Source: Roseovarius sp. THAF9 (lineage in GTDB: Bacteria > Pseudomonadota > Alphaproteobacteria > Rhodobacterales > Rhodobacteraceae). Taken from it: DNA of 64,000 nt. A program made the position numbers and the translations under genes. Positions 16,493-25,175 of this stretch are shown piece by piece (positions within the stretch are counted from its first letter, which is position 1; each line of letters begins with the position of its first letter). The stretch is taken from assembly GCF_009363715.1 (NCBI RefSeq), contig NZ_CP045404.1, positions 3,998,001 to 4,062,000 on the forward strand, in the 5' to 3' direction. The notes under the pieces were generated by a model that was not told the DNA's origin, did no database searches, and saw nothing but the letters and a program-made list of their open reading frames with translations.

Positions 16493-17121
16493 CCCTGCAT
16501 CCGATTGTTCCCAAAGGCGCCGGGTCTGGCGTTCTGAGCGTCAATGGGCCTGAGGACATGGGCGCGATCAGGCTGCCGGGTGTAGGCGGCGTGATCTGCC
16601 AGCGCCAGCTTGCCGAACCCGTGCTGCACTGGCTAAAGACTTTACCGCCCGACGTGCTGCCCGCGGCCCGCGTCATCGTGCGACCGGGCGAGATTGCCTC
16701 GGCCGTCACCCTGGCCTGCGAAGAGGCTGGATTGCCCGACGCGCCCGAGCGCCGGATCCTCATCGACGATATCGCGGTGTTGGCGACCACCCTTGGCAAG
16801 ATCACGCGTGCCAAGTGGCTGAGGCTGCGGTTGGACGTGGTGACGACCAATGCCTGCCGCCGGTTCCACATCGACAGGGTCACGGCCCGGCTCGTGTGCA
16901 CCTATCGTGGTACTGGCACGCAATACGGCGTGGCGCGCGACGATGCACCGAAAGTCGTTCACACGGTGCCGACCGGATCGCCCTTCGTCATGCGCGGCAC
17001 GCTCTGGCCGGCGCAACCCGATCCGCACCTGCTGCACCGCTCTCCGCCGATAGAGGGCACGGGCGAAACGCGCCTGATGCTGGCGCTCGATCCGGTCACG
17101 GACCCGGACGCCGAGACATGA
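16489..17121 (+). CDS. DUF1826-family protein
   Basis: 210 aa from the ATG at 16489, which overlaps the previous stop (ATGA). Conserved features are [20 protein letters not shown] and the following GTGTQYG, typical of DUF1826, a family often found next to Zur-regulated COG0523 genes. Cys and His in CRRFHID could bind metal, and the fold resembles an iron/2OG-type facial site, but no activity is established to my knowledge. Probably an accessory of the zinc-limitation response. Confidence 0.75.
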   Translation: MTLHPIVPKGAGSGVLSVNGPEDMGAIRLPGVGGVICQRQLAEPVLHWLKTLPPDVLPAARVIVRPGEIASAVTLACEEAGLPDAPERRILIDDIAVLATTLGKITRAKWLRLRLDVVTTNACRRFHIDRVTARLVCTYRGTGTQYGVARDDAPKVVHTVPTGSPFVMRGTLWPAQPDPHLLHRSPPIEGTGETRLMLALDPVTDPDAET

Positions 17122-17381
17122 GTCGCAACATCGCCACCAGCCTGCGCCGCCGCCGGCGCAACGACCCGATGCGCGATTTCGACGCTCTGCCACAACTCTT
17201 GCGCAACTGGATGCACCACGCGGCGCTGGCGTGGTCGCCTGCCTCGTGCCGCCGCATCTGGCAAAAGGCCCGCGCCGAAGGGGAGGCAACCGACGCCATC
17301 CTGGCCCGGCTTGATCGGGCCGAGCGGATCACGCTGGCCCGCGACAGGCTGACCTGTCCGGCCAACACCATAGAGACATGA
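17118..17381 (+). CDS. Small basic protein, DUF6525-like
   Basis: 87 aa, ATG overlapping the stop of the DUF1826 gene. Arg-rich N-terminus (SLRRRRRNDPM), then FDALPQLLRNWMHHAALAWS, SCRRIWQKA and a helical C-terminus. I recall this pattern from small Rhodobacteraceae proteins classed as DUF6525. Role unknown; translational coupling places it in the zinc operon. Confidence 0.65.
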   Translation: MSRNIATSLRRRRRNDPMRDFDALPQLLRNWMHHAALAWSPASCRRIWQKARAEGEATDAILARLDRAERITLARDRLTCPANTIET

Positions 17382-17403
17382 AAAGACGAAAGGACCGAAG
17401 ACC

Positions 17404-18903
17404 ATGAAACGCACCCTGTCCCTGATCGCCGCGGCACTGCTTGCGGCGATGGCGCCCGCGCTGGCGGATGACACGCTCGATGTTGTGGCCCAGTTCGAGA
17501 TCCAGTCACCGGAACCCTCGACCTCAGGCTATATCTTCACCCGCATGGGCGTGGCCGAGACGCTGACAAATGCCGACCCCGAGGGCCAGTTGACGCCCGG
17601 ACTGGCGACCGACTGGAGCACGTCGGACAACGGGCTGACCTGGACCTTCAAGTTGCGCGAAGGCGTGATGTTCCACGATGGCACGGATCTGGCACCGGAA
17701 GCCGTGGTCAATGCCCTGACAATCGCACAGGGCAAGCCCGGACCGCTCTCCTCCACGCCGGTCGAGGCAATCGAGGCGGATGACGGTGCCGTGATCCTCA
17801 CGCTGTCAGAGCCCTTCGCCGCGCTTCCGGCGTATCTCGCGCATTACAGCGCGCAGATCCTGGCGCCGGATGCCTACGGCCCGGATGGCGCAGGTGTCGA
17901 GATCATCGGCACCGGCCCCTACAAGGTGACCGAGCTTGCCCCGCCGCTCAGCCTGAAGGCCGAAAGCTTTGCCGACTACTGGGGCCTTGCGCCCAATGTG
18001 CCCAATGTCAGCTATGCCGCTGTCAGCCGGGTCGAGACCCGCGCGCTGATGGCCGAATCCGGCAAGGCAGATTTCGTCTTCGGGCTGGACCCGGCCTCGG
18101 TCGCGCGGCTGGATGCGACCGATGCTGCGACCGTCTATTCTGTCGCCATCCCGCGCACCTTGCTGATGAAGGTCAATGCCGGGCATCCTTTTCTGACGGA
18201 GCCCGAAGCCCGGCAGGCCCTGTCGCTGGCCATCGACCGCGAGGGCATCGCCAAGGCCGTTCTGCGTTATCCCGAAGGCGCCACGCAGCTGTTCCCGCCG
18301 GCGGTGGGAGAATGGCATGACGAAACGCTCGACCCGCTGGCCTACGATCCCGAGACGGCCAAGGCATTGCTGGCCGATCTCGGCTGGGACGCGGGCGATG
18401 ACGGCATACTGACCCGCGAAGGTGAGCGGTTTGCCCTGACGCTCACCACCTATCCCGACCGGCCCGAATTGCCGCTGGTCGCCTCGGTGCTGGAACAGCA
18501 ATTCCGGGCCATCGGGGTGGAGTTGAGCATCAACACGACCAACTCCAGCGAGATCAGTTCTGGACACGCAGACGGCTCGCTCGATCTTGGCTTGATTGCG
18601 AGGAACTTCGGCCTGATCCCCAACCCGGTGGGGACCGTGCTGTCGGATTACGCGCCGACCGGCGACTGGGGGGCGATGGGCTGGCAGAACGGCGAGATCG
18701 TGGAACTGGCACGTAGTGTCGGTCGCGGTGACGGCGACGAGGATGCGCGGGCACGGATCGCCGAGATCCTGCAAACCGAGCTGCCGATTATCCCGATCGC
18801 CTGGTACCGCCAGACGCTGGCCGTCGCCGCCGGTGTCGAAGGCACGGTCATCGATCCGTGGGAGCGGACATTCGGATTGCAGGACCTGAAGCTGGCACAA
18901 TGA
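17404..18903 (+). CDS. Periplasmic solute-binding protein of a peptide/nickel-type ABC importer (SBP_bac_5)
   Basis: 499 aa. Signal peptide residues 1-22 (MKRTLSLIAAALLAAMAPALAD), then the family 5 fold: GLATDWSTSDNGLTWTFKLR, EGVMFHDGTDL, GTGPYKVTELAPP and EARQALSLAIDREGIAKAV. Family members bind oligopeptides, Ni-chelates or opine metallophores. Placement behind a Zur-type operator suggests a zinc chelate as ligand. The next gene overlaps by 4 bases. Ligand cannot be read from sequence. Confidence 0.85.
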   Translation: MKRTLSLIAAALLAAMAPALADDTLDVVAQFEIQSPEPSTSGYIFTRMGVAETLTNADPEGQLTPGLATDWSTSDNGLTWTFKLREGVMFHDGTDLAPEAVVNALTIAQGKPGPLSSTPVEAIEADDGAVILTLSEPFAALPAYLAHYSAQILAPDAYGPDGAGVEIIGTGPYKVTELAPPLSLKAESFADYWGLAPNVPNVSYAAVSRVETRALMAESGKADFVFGLDPASVARLDATDAATVYSVAIPRTLLMKVNAGHPFLTEPEARQALSLAIDREGIAKAVLRYPEGATQLFPPAVGEWHDETLDPLAYDPETAKALLADLGWDAGDDGILTREGERFALTLTTYPDRPELPLVASVLEQQFRAIGVELSINTTNSSEISSGHADGSLDLGLIARNFGLIPNPVGTVLSDYAPTGDWGAMGWQNGEIVELARSVGRGDGDEDARARIAEILQTELPIIPIAWYRQTLAVAAGVEGTVIDPWERTFGLQDLKLAQ

Positions 18904-19829
18904 AGACACTGATCACACGCGGTATACAGGCGGTGATGGTGGCGGTCCTGATCGGGGCCGCCACATTCGCCATGATGCGCAGCCTGCCGGGAGATGCGGC
19001 CTATCGCATTGCCGCTGGGCGCTATGGCTACGACAACGTCAACACCGCCGCCGCCGATGCGGTGCGCGAAGAACTGGGTCTGGGTGGCCCTGCGATGCCC
19101 GCCTTCCTCAATTGGCTGGGCGACCTCGCGCGGCTGGATTTCGGCACCTCGCTGGTCACCGGCAATCCCGTCATTGCCGAGATTGGCCACCAGTTGGGGG
19201 CCAGCCTGGCGTTGGCGGCGGTAGCGGTGCTGCTGTCGCTGCTGATCGGCCCTCCGCTGGGCATACTGGCGGGCTTGCGCCCGGGCGGCGTGCTGGACCG
19301 CGCCCTGCTGATCGTTTCGACAGGACTGAAAGCGGTGCCGCAATTCCTGATGGCGCTGATCCTCATCCTGATCCTGTCGGTTCAGCTGAAACTGTTGCCC
19401 GCGGCAGGCCACGGCGAGGCGCGCCACTTCATCCTGCCCGCGCTGGCCCTGGCGCTGGGCCTTGCGGCCGTGAACGCGCGCATTGCGCGGGACGCGATGG
19501 CTCGGGTGGGTACCATGCCTTATTACGCCTTCGCGCAATGGAAAGGCCTAACCCGTCGACAAACCCTGATGCGCCACGGGTTGCGCAATGTGTCGGTCCC
19601 TTTGCTGACCTATCTCGGACTGCAATTTGTGACGCTGGTTGAGGGTGTCGTGGTGGTCGAGGCAGTGTTCGGCTGGCCCGGGATCGGCCATGCGCTAGTG
19701 CACGCGATCTTTTCCCGGGACGTGCCGATGGTGCAGGGCACGGCGTTGGTGCTGGGTCTCAGTTTCGTCGTCATCAATGCGGTCATCGACCTTGTCACGC
19801 AACGGATCGATCCGCGGAGGGCGGCATGA
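18900..19829 (+). CDS. ABC importer permease 1 (DppB/NikB type)
   Basis: 309 aa from the ATG at 18900 (ATGA overlap with the binding-protein gene). About six membrane segments; N-terminal segment ITRGIQAVMVAVLIGAATFA, periplasmic loop with LGDLARLDFGTSL, and the EAA-type cytoplasmic loop NARIARDAMARVG ahead of GLTRRQTLMRHGLRN. Partner of the following permease. Confidence 0.86.
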   Translation: MKTLITRGIQAVMVAVLIGAATFAMMRSLPGDAAYRIAAGRYGYDNVNTAAADAVREELGLGGPAMPAFLNWLGDLARLDFGTSLVTGNPVIAEIGHQLGASLALAAVAVLLSLLIGPPLGILAGLRPGGVLDRALLIVSTGLKAVPQFLMALILILILSVQLKLLPAAGHGEARHFILPALALALGLAAVNARIARDAMARVGTMPYYAFAQWKGLTRRQTLMRHGLRNVSVPLLTYLGLQFVTLVEGVVVVEAVFGWPGIGHALVHAIFSRDVPMVQGTALVLGLSFVVINAVIDLVTQRIDPRRAA

Positions 19830-20638
19830 CCGATGCTGTTATGATCCCGCGCCCCGCGGGACAAGCCGTGCGCTGGGCCGGCGCGACGCTGGTTGCGGCG
19901 GTGCTTGCCTTTGCCCTGATTGGCCCGATGATCGTGCCCGGCGACCCTTACGCGCAGTCGCTGATGCAAGCGTTGGGCGCGCCCGACGCCACCGCACCGC
20001 TGGGCTATGACCATCTTGGCCGGTCGATCTTTCACCGGCTGGCCCACGCCCTGCGCCTGTCGCCCGTCATCGCCGTTGCCGCGGTGCTGACCGCAGGTGC
20101 TGCCGGGCTGGTTCTGGGCACATTGGCGGCGGCGCGGGGTGGCTGGGTCGACCGGATCCTGACAATCCTGGCCGACGCGCTGTTGGCGTTGCCGGGGCTG
20201 CTGTTGGTGCTGATCGTACTGGCCATCGTGCCGGGCACCGCGCTGGGGTTCTGGGCCGGGTTGTCGCTGGTCCTGTGGGTCGAGTTCTTCCGCCTGACGC
20301 GGGCGGCCACGCGCGACACGCTGGCGTCGCCCGCCGTCGAGGCGTCGCGCTTGCTGGGCTTCGGCACGATCTATGTCTTCCGCACGCATATCTGGCCCGA
20401 GATCGCACCAATGATGCTGACCGCCGCCGCCTTCGGCACGGCCACGGCGATCATGGCCATCGCGGCGCTGGGCTTCGTGCATGTGGGGATGCGCGCCCCG
20501 ACACCGGAATTGGGCCTGATGATGGTCGAGTTTTTGCCCTATTGGCGCGAGGCGCCGCTGGCGCTTCTGTCGCCGGTGGTGGCGACCTTCGTGCTGTTGC
20601 TTGGACTGACACTACTGGCCGGGAGCCGCGAGACATGA
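19826..20638 (+). CDS. ABC importer permease 2 (DppC/NikC type)
   Basis: 270 aa, ATGA overlap with permease 1. DppC-type N-terminus with GDPYAQSLMQALGAPDATAP and LGYDHLGRSIFHRL, then the EAA loop TRAATRDTLASPAVEASRLL. Six predicted membrane helices. Completes the membrane pore of the importer; ends by overlapping the ATPase gene. Confidence 0.86.
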   Translation: MTDAVMIPRPAGQAVRWAGATLVAAVLAFALIGPMIVPGDPYAQSLMQALGAPDATAPLGYDHLGRSIFHRLAHALRLSPVIAVAAVLTAGAAGLVLGTLAAARGGWVDRILTILADALLALPGLLLVLIVLAIVPGTALGFWAGLSLVLWVEFFRLTRAATRDTLASPAVEASRLLGFGTIYVFRTHIWPEIAPMMLTAAAFGTATAIMAIAALGFVHVGMRAPTPELGLMMVEFLPYWREAPLALLSPVVATFVLLLGLTLLAGSRET

Positions 20639-22077
20639 CCCTGTTGCGTGCCGAAAACATCACCGTATCCGATGCCGACACTCCGATCCTGCATCCGGTG
20701 TCCCTGCACCTTAGCCCCGGTGAGCCGCTGGTCGTGCTGGGCGAGACGGGATCGGGCAAGAGCCTGCTGGCACAGGCCATCATGGGCACCTTGCCCAAGG
20801 ACCTTTCGCCGAAAGGGCGCGTGGTTCTGGGCGACCGGTTGCTTGATGCCGCGCGGCCTGTGGGATTCCGCCCGCTCTGGGGACGCGAGATCGCGGTCCT
20901 GCCACAGGAGCCATGGCTGTCGCTTGACCCGCTGATGCGGGCGGGCGCGCAGGTAAGCGAGGCGCACCGGCTGGTGCGCGGGCTGGGCGCTGCCGAGGCG
21001 CGCGCGCAGGCGCAAGAGGATCTTGCGCGGCTTAGCCTGGATGGCGCCGAGGACCGTTATCCGCACGAACTGTCGGGCGGCATGGCGCAGCGCGTCGCCA
21101 TCGCTGCGGCGCGGGCGGGCGGTGCGCGCATCGTCATCGCCGACGAGCCGACCAAGGGGCTGGACGCCGCGCGCCGCGACGAGGTGGCAGACCTGCTTCT
21201 GGCGGAACTGGCGCAGGGCGGCGGGCTGTTGGTCATCACTCACGATCTGGCACTTGCGCGGCGGATCGGCGGGCGGATCATCATTCTGCGCGAGGGGAAG
21301 GTGGTGGAGGCCGGCGTAACGCGGTCCGTGATGGCCGCCCCTGTCAAGGAGTACACCCGCGAATTGATCGCCGCCGATCCCGAGACCTGGGCCGCCCGGC
21401 GCAAGCCGCCCGCCGGTGCCGCCATGCTGAGCGCGACCGGTCTTGCGGCAGAGCGCGGCGGCCACCGGCTGTTCTCGGACATTTCCTTCGATCTCTGCGA
21501 GGGGCGGATCCTTGGCGTCACCGGGCCGTCGGGCTGTGGCAAGTCCACGCTGGGCGATGTTATTCTGGGTCTCGTGCGGCCCGCCGCCGGGCGGGTGGAA
21601 CGGGAACCAGGCCTGCCGCCAACCGCCTTTCAGAAGCTCTATCAGGATCCGGTCGCGGCCTTTCCGCGGCACCGGACGCTGGGGCGCACTTTATTCGATG
21701 TCGCCTGCCGTCATGGTCAGACTCAAGGCCGGATCGACGCGCTGATGCCGCGCCTCGGCCTCGCGCCCGCGCTGCTGAACCGTAAGCCGGGCGCCGTCTC
21801 TGGTGGCGAGCTTCAGCGTCTCGCGCTTCTGCGCCTGCTGCTGGTCCGTCCCAGGTTCATCTTCGCCGACGAGCCCACGTCGCGCCTCGACCCGATCACC
21901 CAGAAACAGGTGATCGGCCTTCTGACCGAAACCGCCGAGCGCGAGGGATGCGGGATCATGCTGGTGAGCCACGACGCGGCTCTGGTCGGCGCGACGGCCG
22001 ATCATGTTCTGTCGCTGGCCGCGCCGCAAAAGCACACGGAATTGAACGCCCCGATCGTTGCAGGGGCGTTGCAATGA
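20635..22077 (+). CDS. Fused double ABC ATPase of the peptide/nickel-type importer
   Basis: 480 aa from the ATG at 20635 (ATGA overlap). Two complete ABC domains: Walker A GETGSGKS (36-43), LSGGMAQR (~145), Walker B IVIADEPTKGLD, then GPSGCGKST (~298-306), VSGGELQRL (~388) and FIFADEPTSRLD. This corresponds to NikD plus NikE (DppD plus DppF) in a single chain. DppD/F-type C-terminal FeS/cysteine extensions are not evident. A 41-base gap follows before zrgA. Confidence 0.85.
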   Translation: MTLLRAENITVSDADTPILHPVSLHLSPGEPLVVLGETGSGKSLLAQAIMGTLPKDLSPKGRVVLGDRLLDAARPVGFRPLWGREIAVLPQEPWLSLDPLMRAGAQVSEAHRLVRGLGAAEARAQAQEDLARLSLDGAEDRYPHELSGGMAQRVAIAAARAGGARIVIADEPTKGLDAARRDEVADLLLAELAQGGGLLVITHDLALARRIGGRIIILREGKVVEAGVTRSVMAAPVKEYTRELIAADPETWAARRKPPAGAAMLSATGLAAERGGHRLFSDISFDLCEGRILGVTGPSGCGKSTLGDVILGLVRPAAGRVEREPGLPPTAFQKLYQDPVAAFPRHRTLGRTLFDVACRHGQTQGRIDALMPRLGLAPALLNRKPGAVSGGELQRLALLRLLLVRPRFIFADEPTSRLDPITQKQVIGLLTETAEREGCGIMLVSHDAALVGATADHVLSLAAPQKHTELNAPIVAGALQ

Positions 22078-22118
22078 CCCTCGTCTGACTTCATCAATGA
22101 AACCTGAAAGGACCTGTC

Positions 22119-22727
22119 ATGAAACCGATCCACCTGGCCCTGGCCACCACCACCCTCGCCGCGCCCGCAATCGCGCAAGACACGCGCGAACTTGACGCGC
22201 ATGTGCACGGCGTCTCGACCGTCGAAATCGCGGTCGAACACGGAACGATCGAGATCAACATCCTGTCGCCTGGCATGGACATCGTCGGCTTTGAGCACGA
22301 GGCGAGTTCTGCCGAGGACAAGGAGGCGGTAGCAACTGCGATCCGGCAATTCCTGACGCCAGAGGAGATCGTGACGCTGCCCGAAGGCGCGGGGTGTCGG
22401 CTGACCGAGGTTCTGGCCCATCTGCACACCGGCGATCATGACGACGAGCACATGCACGAGGGTGATGACCACACGCACGACGACGACCACGCCGAAGGCG
22501 AAGAGCACGATCACGACCACGAAGACCACGCGGACGAGGCGCGGCACAGTGAGTTTCACGTGACCTACGGCTTTGCCTGCGATGACGAGGACGCGCTGAC
22601 CGGCGTGGGCTTCCCGTTCTTCGAACGGTTCCCCAATGCCGAAGAAATCGAAGTGCAATACGTGACGGAGACCGGCGCGGGCACGGCGGAGCTGACGCCC
22701 GGTTCCGCCGAGGTCTCTTTCGAGTAG
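22119..22727 (+). CDS. zrgA: His-rich periplasmic zinc-binding protein, DUF2796/ZrgA-like
   Basis: 202 aa. Signal peptide 1-20 (ends APAIAQ), the DUF2796 opening DAHVHGVSTVEIAVEHG, and a metal-rich insert with fourteen His between residues 101 and 147 interspersed with Asp and Glu, then HVTYGFACDDEDAL and a FERFPNAEEIEVQ ending. In Vibrio the Zur-controlled zrgA heads a set with the same four following gene types, and contributes to zinc uptake. GAAAGGA precedes the ATG. The symbol is by synteny and domain. Confidence 0.83.
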   Translation: MKPIHLALATTTLAAPAIAQDTRELDAHVHGVSTVEIAVEHGTIEINILSPGMDIVGFEHEASSAEDKEAVATAIRQFLTPEEIVTLPEGAGCRLTEVLAHLHTGDHDDEHMHEGDDHTHDDDHAEGEEHDHDHEDHADEARHSEFHVTYGFACDDEDALTGVGFPFFERFPNAEEIEVQYVTETGAGTAELTPGSAEVSFE

Positions 22728-22729
22728 CG

Positions 22730-23419
22730 ATGGCAGACCCGGCCCTGACCCTGCAAGACGTCCGTTTCCGCTGGCCGGGGCGGGCATCTTTCGGAATGTC
22801 GGTGCCGGAGTTCCGGCTGGACCAGGGCGAAAGCGTTCTGCTTTTGGGCGAAAGCGGGTCGGGGAAGTCCACGCTTCTGTCGCTGGTCTGCGGGATCGTC
22901 ACTGCCGATGCCGGCCGGGTGGATCTGGCCGGCACGAACCTTGCCACCCTGCGGGCCGGCGCGCGCGACAGGTTCCGGGCCGAGCGGATCGGCGTCATCT
23001 TCCAGCAGTTCAACCTGCTGCCCTATGCCAGTGTCTCCGACAACATCATGCTGCCTTTGAAGTTCGCGCTCGAGCGGAGAAAGCGCGCCGCAGCGGACGA
23101 TGCGGTAAAGCTCTGCGCGGCACTTGGTCTGCCCTCGGATATTGTCGAGGCCAAGGCGGGGCGCCTTTCCGTCGGTCAGCAACAGCGGGTCGCCGTGGCC
23201 CGCGCCCTGATCGGCCAGCCGCCCCTGATCGTCGCGGACGAGCCGACCTCGGCACTGGATGCGGCGACGCAGGATGCGTTTCTTGGCCTTTTGTTCGATC
23301 AGATCGCGGCAGCCGGATCGTCGCTGTTGATGGTCAGCCATGACGAAAGGCTGAGCGCGCGATTCGACCGCGTGGTGCGCCTCGCTGACATCGCCTCTGT
23401 CGAAAGGCAGGCCGCATGA
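22730..23419 (+). CDS. ABC ATPase, MacB/LolD type (ZrgB-like)
   Basis: 229 aa. Walker A GESGSGKST (40-48), Q-loop FQQFNLLPYASV, signature LSVGQQQRVAVAR (SVGQQ in place of SGGQ) and Walker B LIVADEPTSALD. Begins 2 bases after the zrgA stop and overlaps the permease gene by 4. This ATPase type energises FtsX-like permeases rather than binding-protein importers, so it belongs with the next gene, not with the Opp-type permeases. Confidence 0.86.
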   Translation: MADPALTLQDVRFRWPGRASFGMSVPEFRLDQGESVLLLGESGSGKSTLLSLVCGIVTADAGRVDLAGTNLATLRAGARDRFRAERIGVIFQQFNLLPYASVSDNIMLPLKFALERRKRAAADDAVKLCAALGLPSDIVEAKAGRLSVGQQQRVAVARALIGQPPLIVADEPTSALDAATQDAFLGLLFDQIAAAGSSLLMVSHDERLSARFDRVVRLADIASVERQAA

Positions 23420-24666
23420 TCCTGCGCCTTGCCTTCGGCTCCCTCATGGCTCGCGCCTTGACCGTCGGCATGACGGTGCTGGCCATCGCCCTGTCGGTCG
23501 CGCTGTTTCTTGGCGTCGAGAAGGTGCGCACGGGTGCCAAGGCCAGTTTTGCCGACACGATTTCGGGCACCGACCTGATCGTCGGGGCGCGGTCCGGCTC
23601 GGTTCAGCTGTTGCTGTATTCCGTGTTCCGGATCGGCAACGCCACCAACAACGTGACCTGGGAAAGCTACCAGGATATCGCCAACCGGCCCGAGGTGGAC
23701 TGGATCGTGCCGATATCGCTTGGCGACAGCCACCGCCAGTTCCGGGTCATGGGCACCACGCAGGCGTTTTTCGAGCACTACAAGTATCGCGGCGGCCGGT
23801 CCTTGGAGATCGGCGATGGCCACGGGCTGGATGATCTTTACGACGCGGTCATCGGCGCCGAGGTCGCGGCCACGCTGGGCTATGCGGTGGGCGACCCGAT
23901 CGTCGTCTCGCACGGCCTTGCGTCCTTCACCCACCACGACGATCAACCCTTTCGCGTGGCGGGCATCATCGACCGCACCGGCACCCCGGTGGACCGGACA
24001 GTCATCGTCAGCCTGGAGGCCATCGAGGCGATCCATGTCGATTGGCAATCCGGTGCACAGATCCCCGGCCAAAGCACGCCGGTCGAGCAGATACGGCAGA
24101 TGGACCTGTCGCCGTCGGCAGTGACGGCCGCGCTGGTCGGGGTCAAGTCGCGCCTCCAGATCTTTGGCCTGCAACGCTGGATCAACACCTACCCCGAAGA
24201 GCCGTTGCTGGCGGTCCTGCCCGGCGTCGCCTTGCAAGAGCTGTGGCAGATCGTCGGTGTGGCCGAGACCGCGCTGATCGGCGTGTCGGCGATGGTGGTG
24301 GTGACGGCGCTCCTGGGGATGATGGCGATGATCTTTTCCTCGCTCAACGAACGCCGGCGGGAAATGGCGATCTGGCGAGCCATGGGCGCGCGCCCTGCCA
24401 CCATCCTGGGCCTGCTGGTGTTGGAAGCGGCGCTGATGGCCGCCCTGGGCGCACTGCTGGGCCTCGCGCTGCTCTACGGCGGGCTGGTCGTGGCGCAGCC
24501 GGTGGTGGACAACGCCTTCGGCCTCTGGCTGCCGATCGCGCCGCCGACCGGGCGGGAACTGGCCGCTCTCGCAGGTGTGATCATCGCGGCGGCGCTTGTC
24601 AGCCTGTTTCCGGCACTCAGGGCCTACCGCCTGTCGCTGTCTGATGGCATGATGGTGAGGATATGA
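23416..24666 (+). CDS. FtsX-like permease, MacB type (ZrgC-like)
   Basis: 416 aa. One N-terminal membrane segment (~residues 12-32), a large periplasmic domain (~40-280) and three C-terminal segments, with the FtsX-typical ERRREMAIWRAMGARPATIL before the second-last helices. MacB-type machines do mechanotransmission or substrate transfer at the outer face of the membrane rather than classical import, so how it assists zinc uptake is open. ATGA overlaps on both sides. Confidence 0.85.
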   Translation: MILRLAFGSLMARALTVGMTVLAIALSVALFLGVEKVRTGAKASFADTISGTDLIVGARSGSVQLLLYSVFRIGNATNNVTWESYQDIANRPEVDWIVPISLGDSHRQFRVMGTTQAFFEHYKYRGGRSLEIGDGHGLDDLYDAVIGAEVAATLGYAVGDPIVVSHGLASFTHHDDQPFRVAGIIDRTGTPVDRTVIVSLEAIEAIHVDWQSGAQIPGQSTPVEQIRQMDLSPSAVTAALVGVKSRLQIFGLQRWINTYPEEPLLAVLPGVALQELWQIVGVAETALIGVSAMVVVTALLGMMAMIFSSLNERRREMAIWRAMGARPATILGLLVLEAALMAALGALLGLALLYGGLVVAQPVVDNAFGLWLPIAPPTGRELAALAGVIIAAALVSLFPALRAYRLSLSDGMMVRI

Positions 24667-25175
24667 AGCGCGCGCACCCCTCTCGCCGGGCCGTCCTGGC
24701 CATGCTCTCGGCAACCCTGCTTCCAGGCCGGGCCATGGCCAACCCGTTCCGGGAAATCATATGGGAAGACCTGATTCCCAAGGGCGTGCCCTATGGTGAA
24801 ATCATCGGCCCCGGCAAGATCGACGAGGCCAATGACACCTGGGTGCCTGAATACGACCGCAACGCGTGGCGGATGAACACCCGTCTCAACGGCAAGGCGG
24901 TCAAGCTGCCCGGCTACATCATCCCGTTCGACGTCACTTCGCAAGGTGTGACCAGCTTTATGCTGGTGCCTTACGTGGGCGCCTGCATCCACACGCCGCC
25001 GCCGCCGCCGAACCAACTTGTCTTCGTCACAACCAAGACCCCCTGGCCCAGCGACTCGCTGTGGGACCCGGTGTGGGTCTCTGGTCGGCTCTCGGCCAAG
25101 TCCATGAAGACGCAGATCGCGGATGTCGGATACCGGATGACCGCCGAGCGGATCGAGGTGTACGAATGGCAGTGA
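24663..25175 (+). CDS. DUF3299-family exported protein 1 (ZrgD-like), probable Tat substrate
   Basis: 170 aa. N-terminus MKRAHPSRRAVLAML looks like a twin-arginine signal (SRRAVL) ending near ARAMA-type cleavage around residue 26. The mature part has WEDLIPKG, then [34 protein letters not shown] and a VYEW end. DUF3299 proteins accompany zrg-type and other metal loci; Cys and His in ACIH could form a metal site. Overlaps neighbours by 4 and 10 bases. Confidence 0.78.
   Translation: MKRAHPSRRAVLAMLSATLLPGRAMANPFREIIWEDLIPKGVPYGEIIGPGKIDEANDTWVPEYDRNAWRMNTRLNGKAVKLPGYIIPFDVTSQGVTSFMLVPYVGACIHTPPPPPNQLVFVTTKTPWPSDSLWDPVWVSGRLSAKSMKTQIADVGYRMTAERIEVYEWQ

Noticed and set aside
23299..24714. 471-codon minus frame across zrgB, zrgC and zrgD
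   Set aside because: Overlaps genes with clear ABC motifs; composition is shadow-like.
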